DNA of 64,000 nucleotides from Combretum micranthum (GCA_024138025.1 JAMXBD010001400.1:124001-188000); one strand, 5' to 3'; positions 12,063-24,891 are shown, numbered from the stretch's first letter. Made by a program: numbers and translations. The notes: a model not told the origin generated them from the sequence alone.

Positions 12063-12313
12063 TGTAGGATTAAGATGCATACAACAGGTGAAAGTGTCTG
12101 TGGAATAGGAAGGGAAAGCGAAGTGAGGAACAGTGCTGTGTGTGGTTATGAAATGTCCGCAGTGCGTGTTTTGTATGCGTGTTAAATTATGGGTGAGGCC
12201 AAAGAATGATGGGCCACTCTGATGATAAAGGGCTATGTCCTGTTAATAAATAGTGGCCTTGGACCAACATTACATTAGTAATTCAGCATATTTTTTCGTT
12301 TTAAATTTCATCA
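12063..12313 (+). repeat. 3' LTR of the deleted gypsy element
   Basis: Begins directly after a purine-rich stretch (GAGGACGGAGGAGC) that acts as the polypurine tract, and matches the 5' LTR at 10814-11069 along its whole length with scattered differences. Confidence 0.75.
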
Positions 12314-13880
12314 TGAGAGTGTACTAAGTAATGGTATTTAGTACAAATTCTGTAATATTTAACAAGGACAATACTATTGGTGAGTGGCATAACAGAATCA
12401 CATGTCCTCACCAAATTCCTAGGGACCTACTTGCTATACATAGGAATGTAATGAACAGAATATGAATGAACAATTTTCCAGAATTAATTGTCTAGACTTG
12501 TATTTGGGTCTTCTACTTGCATCCGAGTAGGACATTGCACTACATAATATTTCCATCTCAATTCCTTGCATCATTCAAACCAGTATAAGACCATAATATG
12601 TGGTATAAACAATTAATGTGATGGAGTATATTCCAAATCCGTGATGGAAAAAGATATATCTGTCCATAGCTTTTCCTATTTGGATGAGATTATCATAGCA
12701 GAATTGTATATATCCAGTCACAAGATTTCATTATTTTTTATCATGACCGAATCTTGAGTATTCGCGAAATACGGAGAAATCTTTTTACTGATCCTCCGTC
12801 AGTGTATTTTCTAGTATTAGCACGTCCCTTTCGCAAATTCAGCTCTTGGGATCACATCCATAACCCAAGTATAGAGCATTTCACATACCAAGTACATCAC
12901 TATATGAGCTAAAGCCTCCTACATTGAACCACAACTCATAGGATCTCTTTCGTGTTCCTGTCTCATATACATATATATATACATGATCAATCATTTTAAA
13001 TTGCTTCAAGTCTTGGATTTGAGATTCCAATCCACTTCCTTCAATCTTTATTTCATAAAAATATAGACTATCCACGCTGGTCTTAAATTCTTTGTCAGAG
13101 GAGTAACAATATAAATCAACACGCCAATTCGAACACATCCCGTTTATCAACCATGGCAAAACGAACCAGCTGAGTTGCAAGCAACCAGGCCGATACAGAT
13201 TCAATATCAGCATAGAACCGCAATAGCCATATCAGCACAGAGTCCATACCACCACAGAAACCAAGCCCAGCGCCACGACATCCAACTCAACCATAGGAGA
13301 TCAGCAGCCATAACCCATCCAACGTGCGTGATGAAGTGGCAAATAGGTATCTAGAAATCGAGCAAAGATTGACCAATGGCATCCATAATTACAGATCCTT
13401 ATTGAAGTAGACAAGCTACCTTAAGAAGTTAATACATTCAAAGTTGAGTTATGCCATTTTTGGCCAAATTCCTTCATTTAAGCATCAAACGGCCATTTTT
13501 AGTATTTTTAGATAATAATATTTTTTTATAACTTTCTATAAAGTGTCATGCCGTCTGTGGCATTAGTTTTTGTCTTTTCATATACTTCGTTTTAGACTTT
13601 TTTATCTTTTGAGAGTTTCGGTTCTATTTTTGCAGCTTTTAAGCTAGCCTATATATTGTATGCCCTAGACAAATGGACGATAGATATCATATTTTCAAAA
13701 AAAAAAGTTTCAAAGCTATATTGCTCTTTTCGCAAATTTCGAATGCTTGCATAAGTTTTGAATTTGATGCAACAACCTAGGAATCTAAGAATCAATAAGT
13801 ATTGAAGATCATACTAGGTATTCGTGCATGAATCAACATCCTGCGATAATCCTAAATAAACCATCTCATCAATTGGTATT
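12314..13880. other. Non-coding stretch; one unrecognised minus-strand frame
   Basis: No firm gene. The minus-strand frame 12881-13213 (110 codons) has non-random composition, and a phrase such as SDKEFKTSVDSLYF followed by DHVYIYV faintly recalls the C-terminal jelly-roll domain of TIR-NB-LRR resistance proteins. No TIR, NB-ARC or LRR part is nearby, so at best it is an exon relic. The rest holds nothing I can name. Confidence 0.2.
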
Positions 13881-16800
13881 AGGTCGCATTCACTGATACA
13901 CTTTTCGTTTGAAAGATTATTTTGATAGCGTAAAACTACTGCTTATGTACTGAGTGCGTATGCAGTAATAAAATCGGTGAGTATCGTCAAATCCACATGG
14001 AGCTAATTAACTAAATACTAGATTGTAGTAATCTCACTTTAAGCTAGGCAACCGAAATAGAGTTTAAGATTTCTCTACTAATTAAACTACTTCTAAAATT
14101 ACCATTACTAATTACAACTAATCTAACTCTAAAATTACTATGCAAACTCCTTCAGTAAAAATAGGTGTGGGATTATATAAAGGTTTTGGTTAAGATTTCC
14201 ATTCGTTACTTTGTAATTATAACCAGGTTTTGGTATATTTAGATTTCGATTAAACTCACAAAAACTTGCTTTCTTTCGATTACGAATCTAACTATAACAT
14301 GGATATCTCTCAGTAATCCATTTATAATCAATAGTTAAACAACAATTCTCTTACAAGCCATATTATTCTAATTGAACTTATGGCTCAAGCATTGTCCATG
14401 TCAATAAACCATAATTTCAATCGCATTAAGAATGTAAGCTATACAACTTAAGCCAAATAGCACGTATTTGGTCAGTTTTGAAGTTCCATTTTCTATTTTA
14501 ATGGAGCTCTTGAATCCCTCTCAAGTATCTTGAGCTATAATTTACAAGAAATTCATATACATTTTTAACCTTGCAAATATTGAAATAGAAATAACCAAGG
14601 TTTAAATCAATAAAACCCGTTATAAATTATTAATTAACTACTTAGGAAATCCATAAACCATTACATAACCCCAATAGATTAGTCTAGCTCATATTGAAAT
14701 GTGAATTTCATTAATAGAAATATTCTAGCACAATCCATAATAATAAAAAAAGATAGAGTACACCTAAAATATAAGGAATGTCTTCTTAATATGATTTGGA
14801 TCCACTCCACTGAGAATATTCGTAATAAACTGCAGAGGATAAGGTGAAGTGAGGTCGAGGTCGATGGGATGAAGCCGAGATCGGTAAATGAGGTGGTGGA
14901 GGTGAATGGATGATGGATGATGAAGAAATGAAGTAAGTGAATAACAGTATATAGGATTGACCGACCCCAAAATGAAGATGAAAAAAGATATATAAAAGGG
15001 TATGTGAAATGTGCAAAAAATGAGGGAATGATCAAAAGTATGAGTAGATGTACCCATGTAGGTGATACTGGGATTGATTATATAGTGAGTGATACGATAT
15101 GTATGTATGGTAGTTTATAGAGTGGTATATTTTTAGCAGAGTAAATCCCAAAGTTCTTATTTAAGAACAAAAGACACATAAAGTCTTTCAAAATATTACA
15201 AGCTAAAACGAATAACAAAGCCAATAAAATAAGGTTGCTGCTTTAGGATCATGTGAGGTCAGTTTAGATGTGTAAGCGCTTTAATTCAATCGATTCTTTC
15301 TTCATTAATCAGCTCGGGTATTGCACTTTGTCTTGTGCTCGTGAGCATGCTCAGGACTTCTCAAGGACATCCTTTCATGCTGTAACTCAGATGATCGACT
15401 AGTGCGACTCAGGAGGGCTATCAACATCAACATGTTGCTACTGCAGTGCTGCTCGGTCATCACTTGGTGCTATGGTGCGTGCTCGATTGTGTGTATGGAG
15501 CCTGACAAGTTGATTCTGCAAGTGTTGAGCTACTTTGGTTAGTTGATATCCATTCAATGCTTCTTTTCATTAAGTTGATGGATGTCTGTTGGTACTTGCT
15601 GCTATTTTCAATTGTCTGGTTGGTGGAAGTTCAATTTGCTATTACATGAGCTCAGCTGGATTTTCTACTCGCGTGGTACTCAGGTCTGGTCTTGAAGCAG
15701 CTCGAGATTTCGTCAGGAGCAGGTCGACACTTGCTGTTTTATCTAGACTACTAGGTGATGTGAGCTCGGCCAAATGTGCTATCAACTCGGGTCGGTGTGC
15801 TTTGATGTCAGCTCTAGTTTCTCTGTTGTTGTTTAAACTCATAAACTGGTCAATGGTTATTGGTATGAGAAACTTGATCAACTCGAATACAGCAAGTCCT
15901 CCATCTCAACTCAGTATGCACTCAAGTATTGCTTCAAAGTCAGTAGAAGTGTTGGCAATCTGCATAAAGATAGTTCAGGTCGGTGCATTGGAGGGGATCG
16001 TTTACCAGCTATCTGGTCTGTAGGAGCTCAATTCAGCTGTTACATGAGGTCGGTTAGGTTTTCTGTTCACGTGAGCGCTCCAATTGATGTCTCGCAGCAG
16101 CTCGAAAAGGCAGATCATGTCAGGGCGTGAGCGTGGTGTTGTGTGAGCTTTGGTCTGTGTGCTTGGGGAGCTCGATGTGTGCTAGCTTCTTCCATCGAGA
16201 ACAGCTCAATTTGACCTTTTAATCTGCTTAGGGTAGTGCACTATCAGGTTGTGCGGAAAGCCGATTATCTCACTCTGTTGGCAGGGATGGATGGAGCTTA
16301 GATCAATCGGCATGGAACCATACGTTGATGGGAAAGCTTGCTGTTGTTTTAGACTAAAACCTCTGCTGTTGCTTGGATCCACTACTGTTGGCTTATGTGT
16401 TGGTCTGATTGTTGTTGATTGTAGCTCGTCAGTGATGATGCGATAGATCGGGTTGATATGAAGCAGGTCATTGGCGCTTACAATGATCTCGAGGTCGACC
16501 TGGTCGGTGGCGTTGAAGTTCTATCAAGCTATGTTGCAGCTAGTGCTTAGTATTGGCCTCAGTGTAGCAGCTCGGTGTTCTCAGATCTGGTCGGTATTCA
16601 TGGTGGTGCTCAGCTGATCAGTTGCTCATATGGCTTGGCACTTCTATTAGTGTAGTGTGATTTAAATAATTCGACTGCTGGTTGCTTCTGAAGTCTGATT
16701 GTACTATTGCAATTTGCCTGCTCCGAAATTCATTTTCAGTTTGCTCTTGCTCGCATCCAAATTACTTGCATGTGCTCATACTAAATTGACTCTGTTTTAG

Positions 16801-17031
16801 AATTTACAGTCGAAATTTGACAATCAAACTAATGACAAGGAAAGTGTCATTTTAGCCTAAAAATTGATCCCTTTTGCATCTTTAGGTGATTAAATGGAAT
16901 TGATCCTGAATCATGCATTTTCCCTATTTGTAACAGAATTTCTATTTAAAAGCACCAACATATGCAAGAAATGTAAGATAAATGTAGGATAAATTTGTAA
17001 AATATACATTTATTATTCACTCTTGGTAACA
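13881..17031 (-). repeat. Probable LTR/leader-like repeat, boundaries unresolved
   Basis: No coding gene. The left part (about 13965-14000) holds a phrase of the type ATCGTCAAATCCACATGGA, structurally similar to ATCGTCTCCACAAGGACT in solo LTR H. On the minus strand TATA-like boxes occur near 14985-15085 and are followed by CT-rich sequence. The part 15240-16780 is richer in G and C than its surroundings and repeats the hexamer AGCTCG. The right end reads TGTTACC on the minus strand, much like the start of H. I could not find matching target duplications. The frame 15589-16023 (144 codons) lacks any domain and is probably chance. Confidence 0.35.
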
Positions 17032-17032
17032 A

Positions 17033-17400
17033 TGGTACCCCGTAGGCAAGCTAATCAACATCATGCTTCAATGATGAGATCTACGATCGTGATGATCTAG
17101 ATCAAAGGATTGGGCAGATGATTGACTAGCAGTTGGATACGTATTGATATGTAGGTTAGAGAGGGTTGTGGATCGATTAACAAAAAATGGGTACGTTGAT
17201 GGGGAATGAAAGGAATGAAATCCTAAATAGAGACGAAACCCAAATTTGATGCCAGATGTGGATAAGTAAAGGATGACTCCTCTTCTGTTGAGGAAGACAA
17301 GTAGCACAAAGAGGTGCCATCAAGAATTGTATACCTTGAGTTGAGGAAGACCGAGACATTGGGAATTGAGGATGAGGAAAGAGATCCCAGATACTTCTTG
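17033..17400 (+). pseudogene. Possible Ty3/gypsy gag start (degenerate)
   Basis: An ATG at 17033 opens with MVPRRQANQHHAS, followed in another frame by NDEIYDRDDLDQRIGQMID. This resembles the basic and acidic N-terminal stretches of gypsy Gag proteins. Stops and frame changes follow within 100 bases and no zinc knuckle is present. It sits immediately after the LTR-like repeat ending at 17031, which fits an LTR-leader-gag order. It is a suggestion only. Confidence 0.25.
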
Positions 17401-17559
17401 TGTTATTTCTTTTTTACTTTCTTCTTTTTCTTTTCCTTTTGTTCCCGTTTACTTTCTGTTTTTGGAATAAACTTTTCTATTAATTCTTTCTATAATTCTT
17501 CATAATTAAATATGTCTTCTTCCTTAATTTATAATTTTCAATTAAGTATCTATTCTTTG

Positions 17560-19325
17560 GTGTCCTAACATTTTTTGTCTAACCTATGTCTTCCTTAATT
17601 TATCTTGTCTATCTTCTACAAACAATAATCTTCATCTTTATCTAGATATCCTCCATTTCTTAATTGTTCTATAGCTTCTTCATGATTTTCCCAATTCTTT
17701 AGCAGAAATCTTCCATTTGTTGGATTTTTTATTTTCCATAATATCTATGCATGTTTCCACTAAAATTTAACATTTTTTCTACTTGTATTTCTTCAGTACC
17801 TGTTTGTTCTATATCTCCCAAAACTTCATTTTTATAATCTAAAAATATTATACTATAAGAATCATCTAGATTTATGTAAGTCAAGTGTTTTTCTAGGATT
17901 CTTCTTGCTTTACTACTTCCTTCCATATGTTTTGAAATGTCTCATTTTGCTCAATCTAATTCTTGGGTTCCTATTTTTATTGGGCTTATTAATTTTATTA
18001 CACTACTAACAATTTCTTATATGATTCAATCTATATTCAACTTGTATTGTGTGTTACTGCAATTTAGTACTCTTCCTATAAATCCTATATTAATTAATAT
18101 ATTTTCTCTTGTATGGTCTTCATATCATGTATTCTATAATCTTATTTCTAAGTTCTTTGCATTATTGTATTATTAAGGCTAATCATAAAATTAGGTGCAC
18201 AATAAAAAATTCCTTTATTTTCATTCAAGTTACTTCTGTTGTTCCTAAAATTGCTTTTCTTATGTCTTTTTTCCATGATTTATCTTTTATCATTATTAAC
18301 AATTTTGCTCCTGCTTCTTTTCTAGCTAATCATTTAACTTCTATTACTATCATTCCTAAATGTAATAAAAAAAACCTTTTATTTTTAATTTATTTATAGT
18401 AACTTCACTCAATTTAATACTTACATGTTCTGTTGTAACTTTGATTTTTTTTCCTTCTCTATTTACTCTTACTAGTCCTGTTTTCCCTAATTCCATCTTC
18501 CTACTTTATATAATCTAATATTATGGGTTTTAGTAAATCCATACTTTTATTACTATAAATTTCCATATCTTATCAATTTCTTCTATCTTTGAATATGTTT
18601 CTCTTTATGTCCCCTACTTGCTAGTCTTCCTAATATTCCTTTATATGTAGATGGTTCTTCTTTTTGTTTTTTCTCCATCTTTTAATCTTCTTCCTGTGCC
18701 AGGAAATAATGTTTGAGTTCTAGTTCGTGACATCTTTCCTAATTTCCCTCTTATATCCTTTAAATTTTATTTCTATGTCTTTTCCTTTATCTCTTTTGTC
18801 AAATATTTTTATTCTATTTATGATCTCGTATAATTCTTCACACTCCTATTTATTACTTCAGTTATTTGTCCTATTAATACTATGTTTCTTTCTATTAAAT
18901 CTTGATTGGATATTTTTCTAATATCTCTCTTTAATCTTCTATTCTTCTTAACTGTTCATTAAATTCTTCTATATCTTCTAATATCCTTCTGTTTTATTTT
19001 AAATATATTTATTATCTCTTGTTCTATTTGTACTAACCTTTTTAATGGCATAAGTTGTAATTTGTTCCACTAGCTTTACTACTTATATAGCTTGAATCTA
19101 AGTGTGTATTTTCTCTATCTTCCCTTAGTAACCTATCTATTTCTTGCCATTATTCAAAATGATTGGATATGTGTCCTTCTGGTTCTGATTCTAGATCTTC
19201 TTCTTTTGAAATTGATTCATCAGTTTCTTCTTTCGTTATTGCAAGAATATTTTCTAAGGTATATCTTGGTTCATCCACAAATATATTATTTCAATATATT
19301 CTACTCTATCTTCTACTTGTATAGG
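17560..19325 (-). pseudogene. Endogenous pararetrovirus-like polyprotein fragment with movement-protein-like region (broken)
   Basis: The minus strand gives a series of short open pieces that line up in order but need several frame changes. A piece near 18250-18400 contains an HLGMIVIEVK motif followed by a DKSWKKD motif, arranged as in the 30K-type movement proteins of caulimovirids. Upstream (18700-18960) and downstream (17560-17930) pieces are lysine- and glutamate-rich, as in the flanking parts of such polyproteins. No reverse transcriptase was recognised. Many stops and shifts make it inactive. The copy is cut at 19325 by solo LTR I. Assignment to Caulimoviridae-like endogenous DNA is inference from motif spacing; a protein search would settle it. 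Confidence 0.5.
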
Positions 19326-20948
19326 TGTTAGTAGTATTCTCATTATTTGGATTTCGATGATAACAAAAAGAGTTACATGTTAACTAACAAGTATATTGAA
19401 TGTCAAGTTCTTATGAAAATGTTTTACAAGAAAATACCAATCAGAAAGTATTTCAGAAAGTATTTTCAAGAGCAGAAAAGAAGCAGAAACAATTTCAGAG
19501 AGCAAAATAACGTGTTGCGTGGATACTTTACAAAAGAGTACAAACTCAGAGGATATTTCAGAGAGTATTCAAGGAAAGTTATTAAGCAAGAATGGAGATT
19601 CAGAAACTTTTTCAGAAGGCATTTCACAAGAGTTACAATATGATAATGGATATGAAGACCCAGCACCAAAGTGATTGTATTTGGGAAATACATTCAACAA
19701 TTGTTCCACAAAGTTGGTTTAATATCCAAAGGGGAATAAATTCGAAATAGAGATCATTTTCAAGAATAATTGAAGAACATACTACATATTGCACTTGAAA
19801 AGAAAGCTAGTGTGCATAATATGAAGTACTTACAAAGGAAACAGATATTCAAGGATAATGTCTGAAGATTCTACTAGTATACGGAAAATAAGGAAATATA
19901 TCTATGAGAGAATATGTTATCAGAGGATATCATAAGATTTAGTCTCAAGAAAATCGGTTTGTTTTTGTTGCTATTTTCGTGGGTTTTTCAAATTAAGAAT
20001 CACGCACCAAGATAACAACAAGTTTTCTTATCCTTATCTTGATGGAAGACGTCTGGAACAAACAACTCGAAGATTTTCAAATTTCCAAATGAAAGAAGAC
20101 TCTATCAGCAAGTCATCCGAATTAGAAGCAGAAAAGAAAGGGATCAAGCTTATCTATTCCAATGATTTAGCCATTAGAAGATTATCAAGCTTATCCAATT
20201 TTGAACGTTCCAACCGCTTAAGAATGTGTGTATAAAAAGGCATGATCAGAACGAAGATGAAAAATTTTTTTTTACAGAGAACACGAAAAAGAAGAGATAT
20301 ATACGATCAAAGCTTACAAGCAAAAACTGTCATTTTCACTTTCATTTGTACCGAAATATTAGAGGATATTTTATTATATTTCCTCATTTGATTTGTTCAA
20401 TCCTTGTGAGATTGAGAGATACAAGTAGACTCAGTAAGTTGATGTTAGCTTGAAGGAAGCTAGGAAGATCAAATTGAGTGCATTTGTAGCCAAGTGCTTT
20501 GGCAAAAGACAACTTGTAACATTGATTTGTTCTTGGATAGTGGAACATACCGGTAAAGACAACCAGATCCCCGGCTTGGTGCTGGAAGAGAGGACGGACG
20601 CTCAAGGCGGAACCCTCTATAAATAGCTTTGCAAATTCTTTCTACCTTACTCTCTTTAATTTTCGTATATAGTTACTTGTTGTGTTTATCGTAACTTGTT
20701 CAGAGATTGTTTCAGAGACTAATTGTTACAAGAATTAAAAGAAGAGACTAAAAGTTTTGCCATATATTCTTGATTGAGCTTAACAATTGTTATAGAAATT
20801 AGACTTGTTTGCTTCCGCATTATAGATAAAAACTTTTATTAAAGTTATTATTTTAAAGATTTGAAAACCATTTTTGTTTGATTAATCCAGTTGGTGAATT
20901 TGATAAAGTTTACTTAAAAGAATTTTTTTAATTAACCAATTCACCCCA

Positions 20949-20982
<34 letters not shown>

Positions 20983-21006
20983 TTGGTTATATTTTTGGGA
21001 CCAACA
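19326..21006 (+). mobile_element. Solo LTR I (copia-like), inserted in the pararetroviral relic
   Basis: A 1681-bp insertion starts TGTTAGTAGT and ends GGGACCAACA, flanked by a perfect 5-bp duplication ATAGG (19321-19325 and 21007-21011). Near its 3' end lies TTCACCCC followed by a run of 31 C (20950-20980) and TCTTGG, a layout common in long plant copia LTRs. A TATA box (CTATAAATAG, about 20616) sits on the plus strand. There is no internal coding region. Small open frames inside (19347-19643, 20226-20453) are repeats of FRK/YFR-like codons from short tandem duplications and are not genes. Confidence 0.75.
20615..20624 (+). promoter_or_regulatory. TATA box of solo LTR I
   Basis: CTATAAATAG in the plus strand, about 1.3 kb from the LTR start and followed by CT-rich DNA. 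Likely start of the R region; inferred from position only. Confidence 0.45.
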
Positions 21007-21011
21007 ATAGG

Positions 21012-21897
21012 AATTATTATAACAATCATGAAACTAAAGATTTACTAATATATATTCTATTATATTTATATCTTTACCTTTTCTAATATTTTTGTAATAT
21101 AATGTTTTCTATGTCTTAGTAAGCTTATTATTCTTATTATTCTCAAATACTCTACTCTCTGATCTCTTAAGTTTTCTATCCTTCATATTTGATATTCTAC
21201 AAATCTAATATGGTATTATAATTCTTCTCTTATCTTCTCTAACTTGTTTAATTCTTCTCTATATAAAATTTTTACCATAAAATCACAAATTGATAGTAAT
21301 GATAGCAAGATGTTAACAAAGATAACAAAAAACTTATAATGACTTTAATGCTACTTGGTACCTAAAACTGTTATTCCTACTAGACTATCATAATATGTTT
21401 TTTTTTTTTTATGGTTTCTTTAACTTCTTTTTTTCAATCTTTCCTTTCTCCTTTTTAATGTCAAAGCCAAGTAACAAGCTTTATAAGATCAAGACTTCGA
21501 CTTCTTGATCCAACCCAACAAGTAGGAGATAGAGAAAGACAAGATTAGTAAGAACAAGTCATAAATATTCTAAATAGGGGAGCAGACTTCATTCTTTTCG
21601 TTGAGTTCCCAAAACAAATTAAATAAATTGAGGAGAGTTAATAACAAAGAGATTTCAAATAGAAAACTTACAAAATTTTATGTCACACCAAGCACTAGAA
21701 TATTACAAGGGCAATACGTTACAAAGAAAGATATACTAGAAGGATCAATATCAACTAGCAATTCTATAGTTTTAGTCGGTTGAGGGAACAACACTAAAGG
21801 GAAGCCAAAAAGAGGAAGTTGGACTGCTAAAGGGAATACTAGTAGTAGTGTATGCTTTGGGTCGATTTAATTATATCTTGAGAAGAGTCTTGAGGCC
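21012..21897 (-). other. Continuation of the pararetroviral relic, mostly non-coding
   Basis: Between LTRs I and B. The first ~300 bp, read on the minus strand, are rich in Lys, Arg and Glu codons, like the viral-type pieces to the left. The rest (21300-21897) has no frame and may correspond to an intergenic or leader region. Continuity is inferred because both flanking LTR insertions show clean target duplications, so this DNA was one piece with 19321 and 25612 before they arrived. Confidence 0.35.
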
Positions 21898-22982
21898 TGT
21901 CACTCCCCAATGGGTACCCTAAACGTGACAGTCCGCCACACTCAATATTAAAGCTTAAGTATGACAACCTTAGTCATTTCCAAAAGCTTTTATATTAAGT
22001 GTAAGGCTTACTTTCACAATTTTAGAGGACCATATATGGAATAATGAAGCTTAAGGAGATATAAAAACATATTAAGAAAAGAAGAATCACAATAATTATT
22101 TGTCATGGCAAAAACTTTACAAACTTAGGGACAACTCCCTAAATTACTAATCTATTATATACATATTAACATGCTAATACTAAGCTATACTTTATCCAGA
22201 TTTCTAATGTTCAAAAGGGATTACCTGCCCGCATGGTCCACGTGGCCTTAACCATAAGTAGGGGAACTGCAAAAGATATCTATTGGGGTGTAAGCTAAAG
22301 GCTTAGTGAGAACTATTTCCATAAATAACTTCTTGTAACAAGATTCAAACAAGTTGATTTAATCAAACAAATGTAATGCACAAGCACGTGGGCAAACAAG
22401 CATATAGCTTTCCGGGAACTATATGTTGAATGGATTTACGCCCTCCATTCGGGGTTTGGTGATACTTATCCTCAAAACAAGTAGTTTTAATAAAGAAAAT
22501 TTAAGCTTGCGAGCACTCATCGCCAAGCATTCATTAAAAAGTTTTAAACTTGCGAGCACTCATCGCCAAGTATTCCGAATCTACTTGATTTGACCTTGCT
22601 TTCGGATCAACCGCCAAGCATATTCCATTAAGCCGCCAAGCAATCGCTTTCGGATCTCCGCCAAGTGTTGCTTTCGACATGAGCTTACTATCCTTCTCAC
22701 CCAAGGATAATAACCCAACCATGCAATGTGACTCACTTCGTGGTATGCATGAGTTCATTAATTTATAAAGTCATAACATAATTATTTTCAACTTTATGGC
22801 GATCAAGGAATTTCACACAAATCAATATTAAACTAAAACAATCACTTAGAACAATTCGGCTTCGATATTCTTAGATTCTTTCAAGGAATTATTTTACATG
22901 CATATCGGTTTATCTTTTCCTAACTCTAGTGCAACTAATTTACAAGCACAACAAGTGTAGCATTTAATGGAAATAAACTCAC

Positions 22983-23081
22983 GATGCCATTGTCGTCTAT
23001 TCCTCTAAGCGGATGAGTCGTTCACACACTCCACTTAATCGTAATAGTTCTCTGGGTAAAGGAATCCTTCCTCGGGGTCAC
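22983..23081 (-). other. Exon-like block in solo LTR B
   Basis: A 99-nt block, preceded on the minus strand by TTTGGTTAG and followed by GTGAGTTT. It matches position and borders of the blocks in the other copies and is non-coding. Confidence 0.5.
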
Positions 23082-24891
23082 CTAACCAAAGAAAATACCC
23101 ACAATGAGTTTTTCTTGATGATTTTCTTGAATTTTGACAAAACAATGTCAAAGAACGTTAAAGTTCGTATAGAAGAATGTTCCAACTTAAAATGGCCATA
23201 ACTTGGTCATTTTAACTCGGAATCGCGCATATAATATACCGATTTCTACCTACTCGAAAAGATCTACCCATTTCCAAAATTATATTCAACAAACAAGGCC
23301 ATATAGGCTTGAAAAAGGTGACAAAATTCACCACGGATTTCCAAGTAAAAACAACTTTGGTTCAAGAAATCAAAATTTGTTTGATAAATACTTAGTTATC
23401 TATATAGTTGAAAAATTCTCTTTTTATAACTATATAACTCATATTTAAGCATGCTCAAGTGTCTTGTTGTCCAATTATTTTTCTTAGGTAAAACAATGTC
23501 GGGTTGAAGCTTTTCGGAAATTGTTTTTGTAAATTTCTTTGAAATGAATACCTTGTTTTCTTTATTTTCTAAAAACGTTTTATGTTGGTTTTATTTATCT
23601 TTTTCTAAGTGACCTTTGAAAATAAAATTTTCTACTTTCTAAGTTACATTAATACTATATTGAAGTTTTCTAGGAAATATGCTATTCTTCATTTTTCTTG
23701 TGTAAATTCCTTTGTTTACTTGTTTTGCAAAAATCCTTACTTGATATTTCTCATTCTTTTTCTCATGTCTCATATTTTTCAAAAATAATCATCCATGCAT
23801 GAAAATTTGTTTTCTTCATAAAAACAATGTGAACAATTAAGGACTTTTTGTAGAAAAACTAATTTCTATAATCTTATTAACTTCTTCTTGTAACTTGAAA
23901 AGAAATAACTTTATTATTTTCAAACCATAAATTTTCTTTGCCTATTTGTTTGCAAAGGTCTTTACTTAAAAATTTCCTTAGTCATCCATCTTATTTTCTT
24001 TCTTATGAAAAGAACCATTTTTGTCAACAAAATATTTTCTTTTGAAAAACAAGGTGGGATAATAAGGATCTAAGTGGCTTTTTAAAGTAAAAGTAGTTTA
24101 TAAAATTATAGTGAGTTCTTTTTGTAACATGAAAAGGAATGAGTTTATTTTGTGTTGCTTTATAGATTTTATACTTTACATAAACTTATTTCTAAGTGAC
24201 AAAATTCTTCTTTTTGTTTAAATAAAATTATGGACAACAATCTAAATGAACATGATTATGAGAATAATAATAACCAAAATAACATAAAGCATAATAATAA
24301 AGTCAAGTATTGGAGTCTTAGCTTTTTCAAGGCTCCCGGGACTAAGAAGTAACTAGTCCCATAAAAATAAAATGAAAGAAAGAAAACTTGTTTTGACTTG
24401 ATGAGGACAAGTCTAAGACTAGAGACTAGTCTTAAAAACAACTTGGAATAAATAAAATGCATTGAAGTAAATAAATTGCATGAAAGGTAAATAAATTGCA
24501 AGATCATGAGCTTATATGCTCTAAATAGTATATATAGCTATATAGATATAGTAGATAGTTATGAACATAAAAGAAACATAAATGAACATAAGAGAAACAT
24601 AAATGAATATAAAGGAAACTTGAACATAAAGGAATTATGATCATGAACAAAAACAAAGTATGAACCTATTGTTGCTTTCTTAACCTTCATGGTTTTAGAA
24701 AACACACACTAAGCTCATACTAAGTAGATGAACATGAAGAAAGCTTGGAGAATTTTCTTGAAGAAAGCTTACTTAAAGAAAGACTAAAGAGAGCTTTTCT
24801 TGTAAGAACTTCTTGGAGAGAATTCTTGAGAGATTTTGAGAGAGTAATTTTAGTGTAGAAGTGGTGTGAAAGAAGTGAAAGAGGAGGGGGG

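Larger units (their letters stand above)
10814..12313 (+). mobile_element. Internally deleted Ty3/gypsy element with short LTRs
   Basis: Two ~255-bp direct repeats (10814-11069 and 12063-12313) start TGTAGGATTAAGATGC and end in TCA. They enclose only the C-terminal integrase and a chromodomain. Gag, protease, RT and RNase H are missing: the 5' LTR is followed almost at once by the integrase DDE region. The LTRs differ by several substitutions and small indels, so the copy is old. Flanks (AATGA left, TGAGA right) do not give a clear 5-bp duplication. The chromodomain places it among chromoviruses. Confidence 0.75.

Noticed and set aside
15589..16023. 144-codon open frame as a gene
   Set aside because: It lies in the AGCTCG-rich repeat island, has no domain, and the opposite strand is also open.
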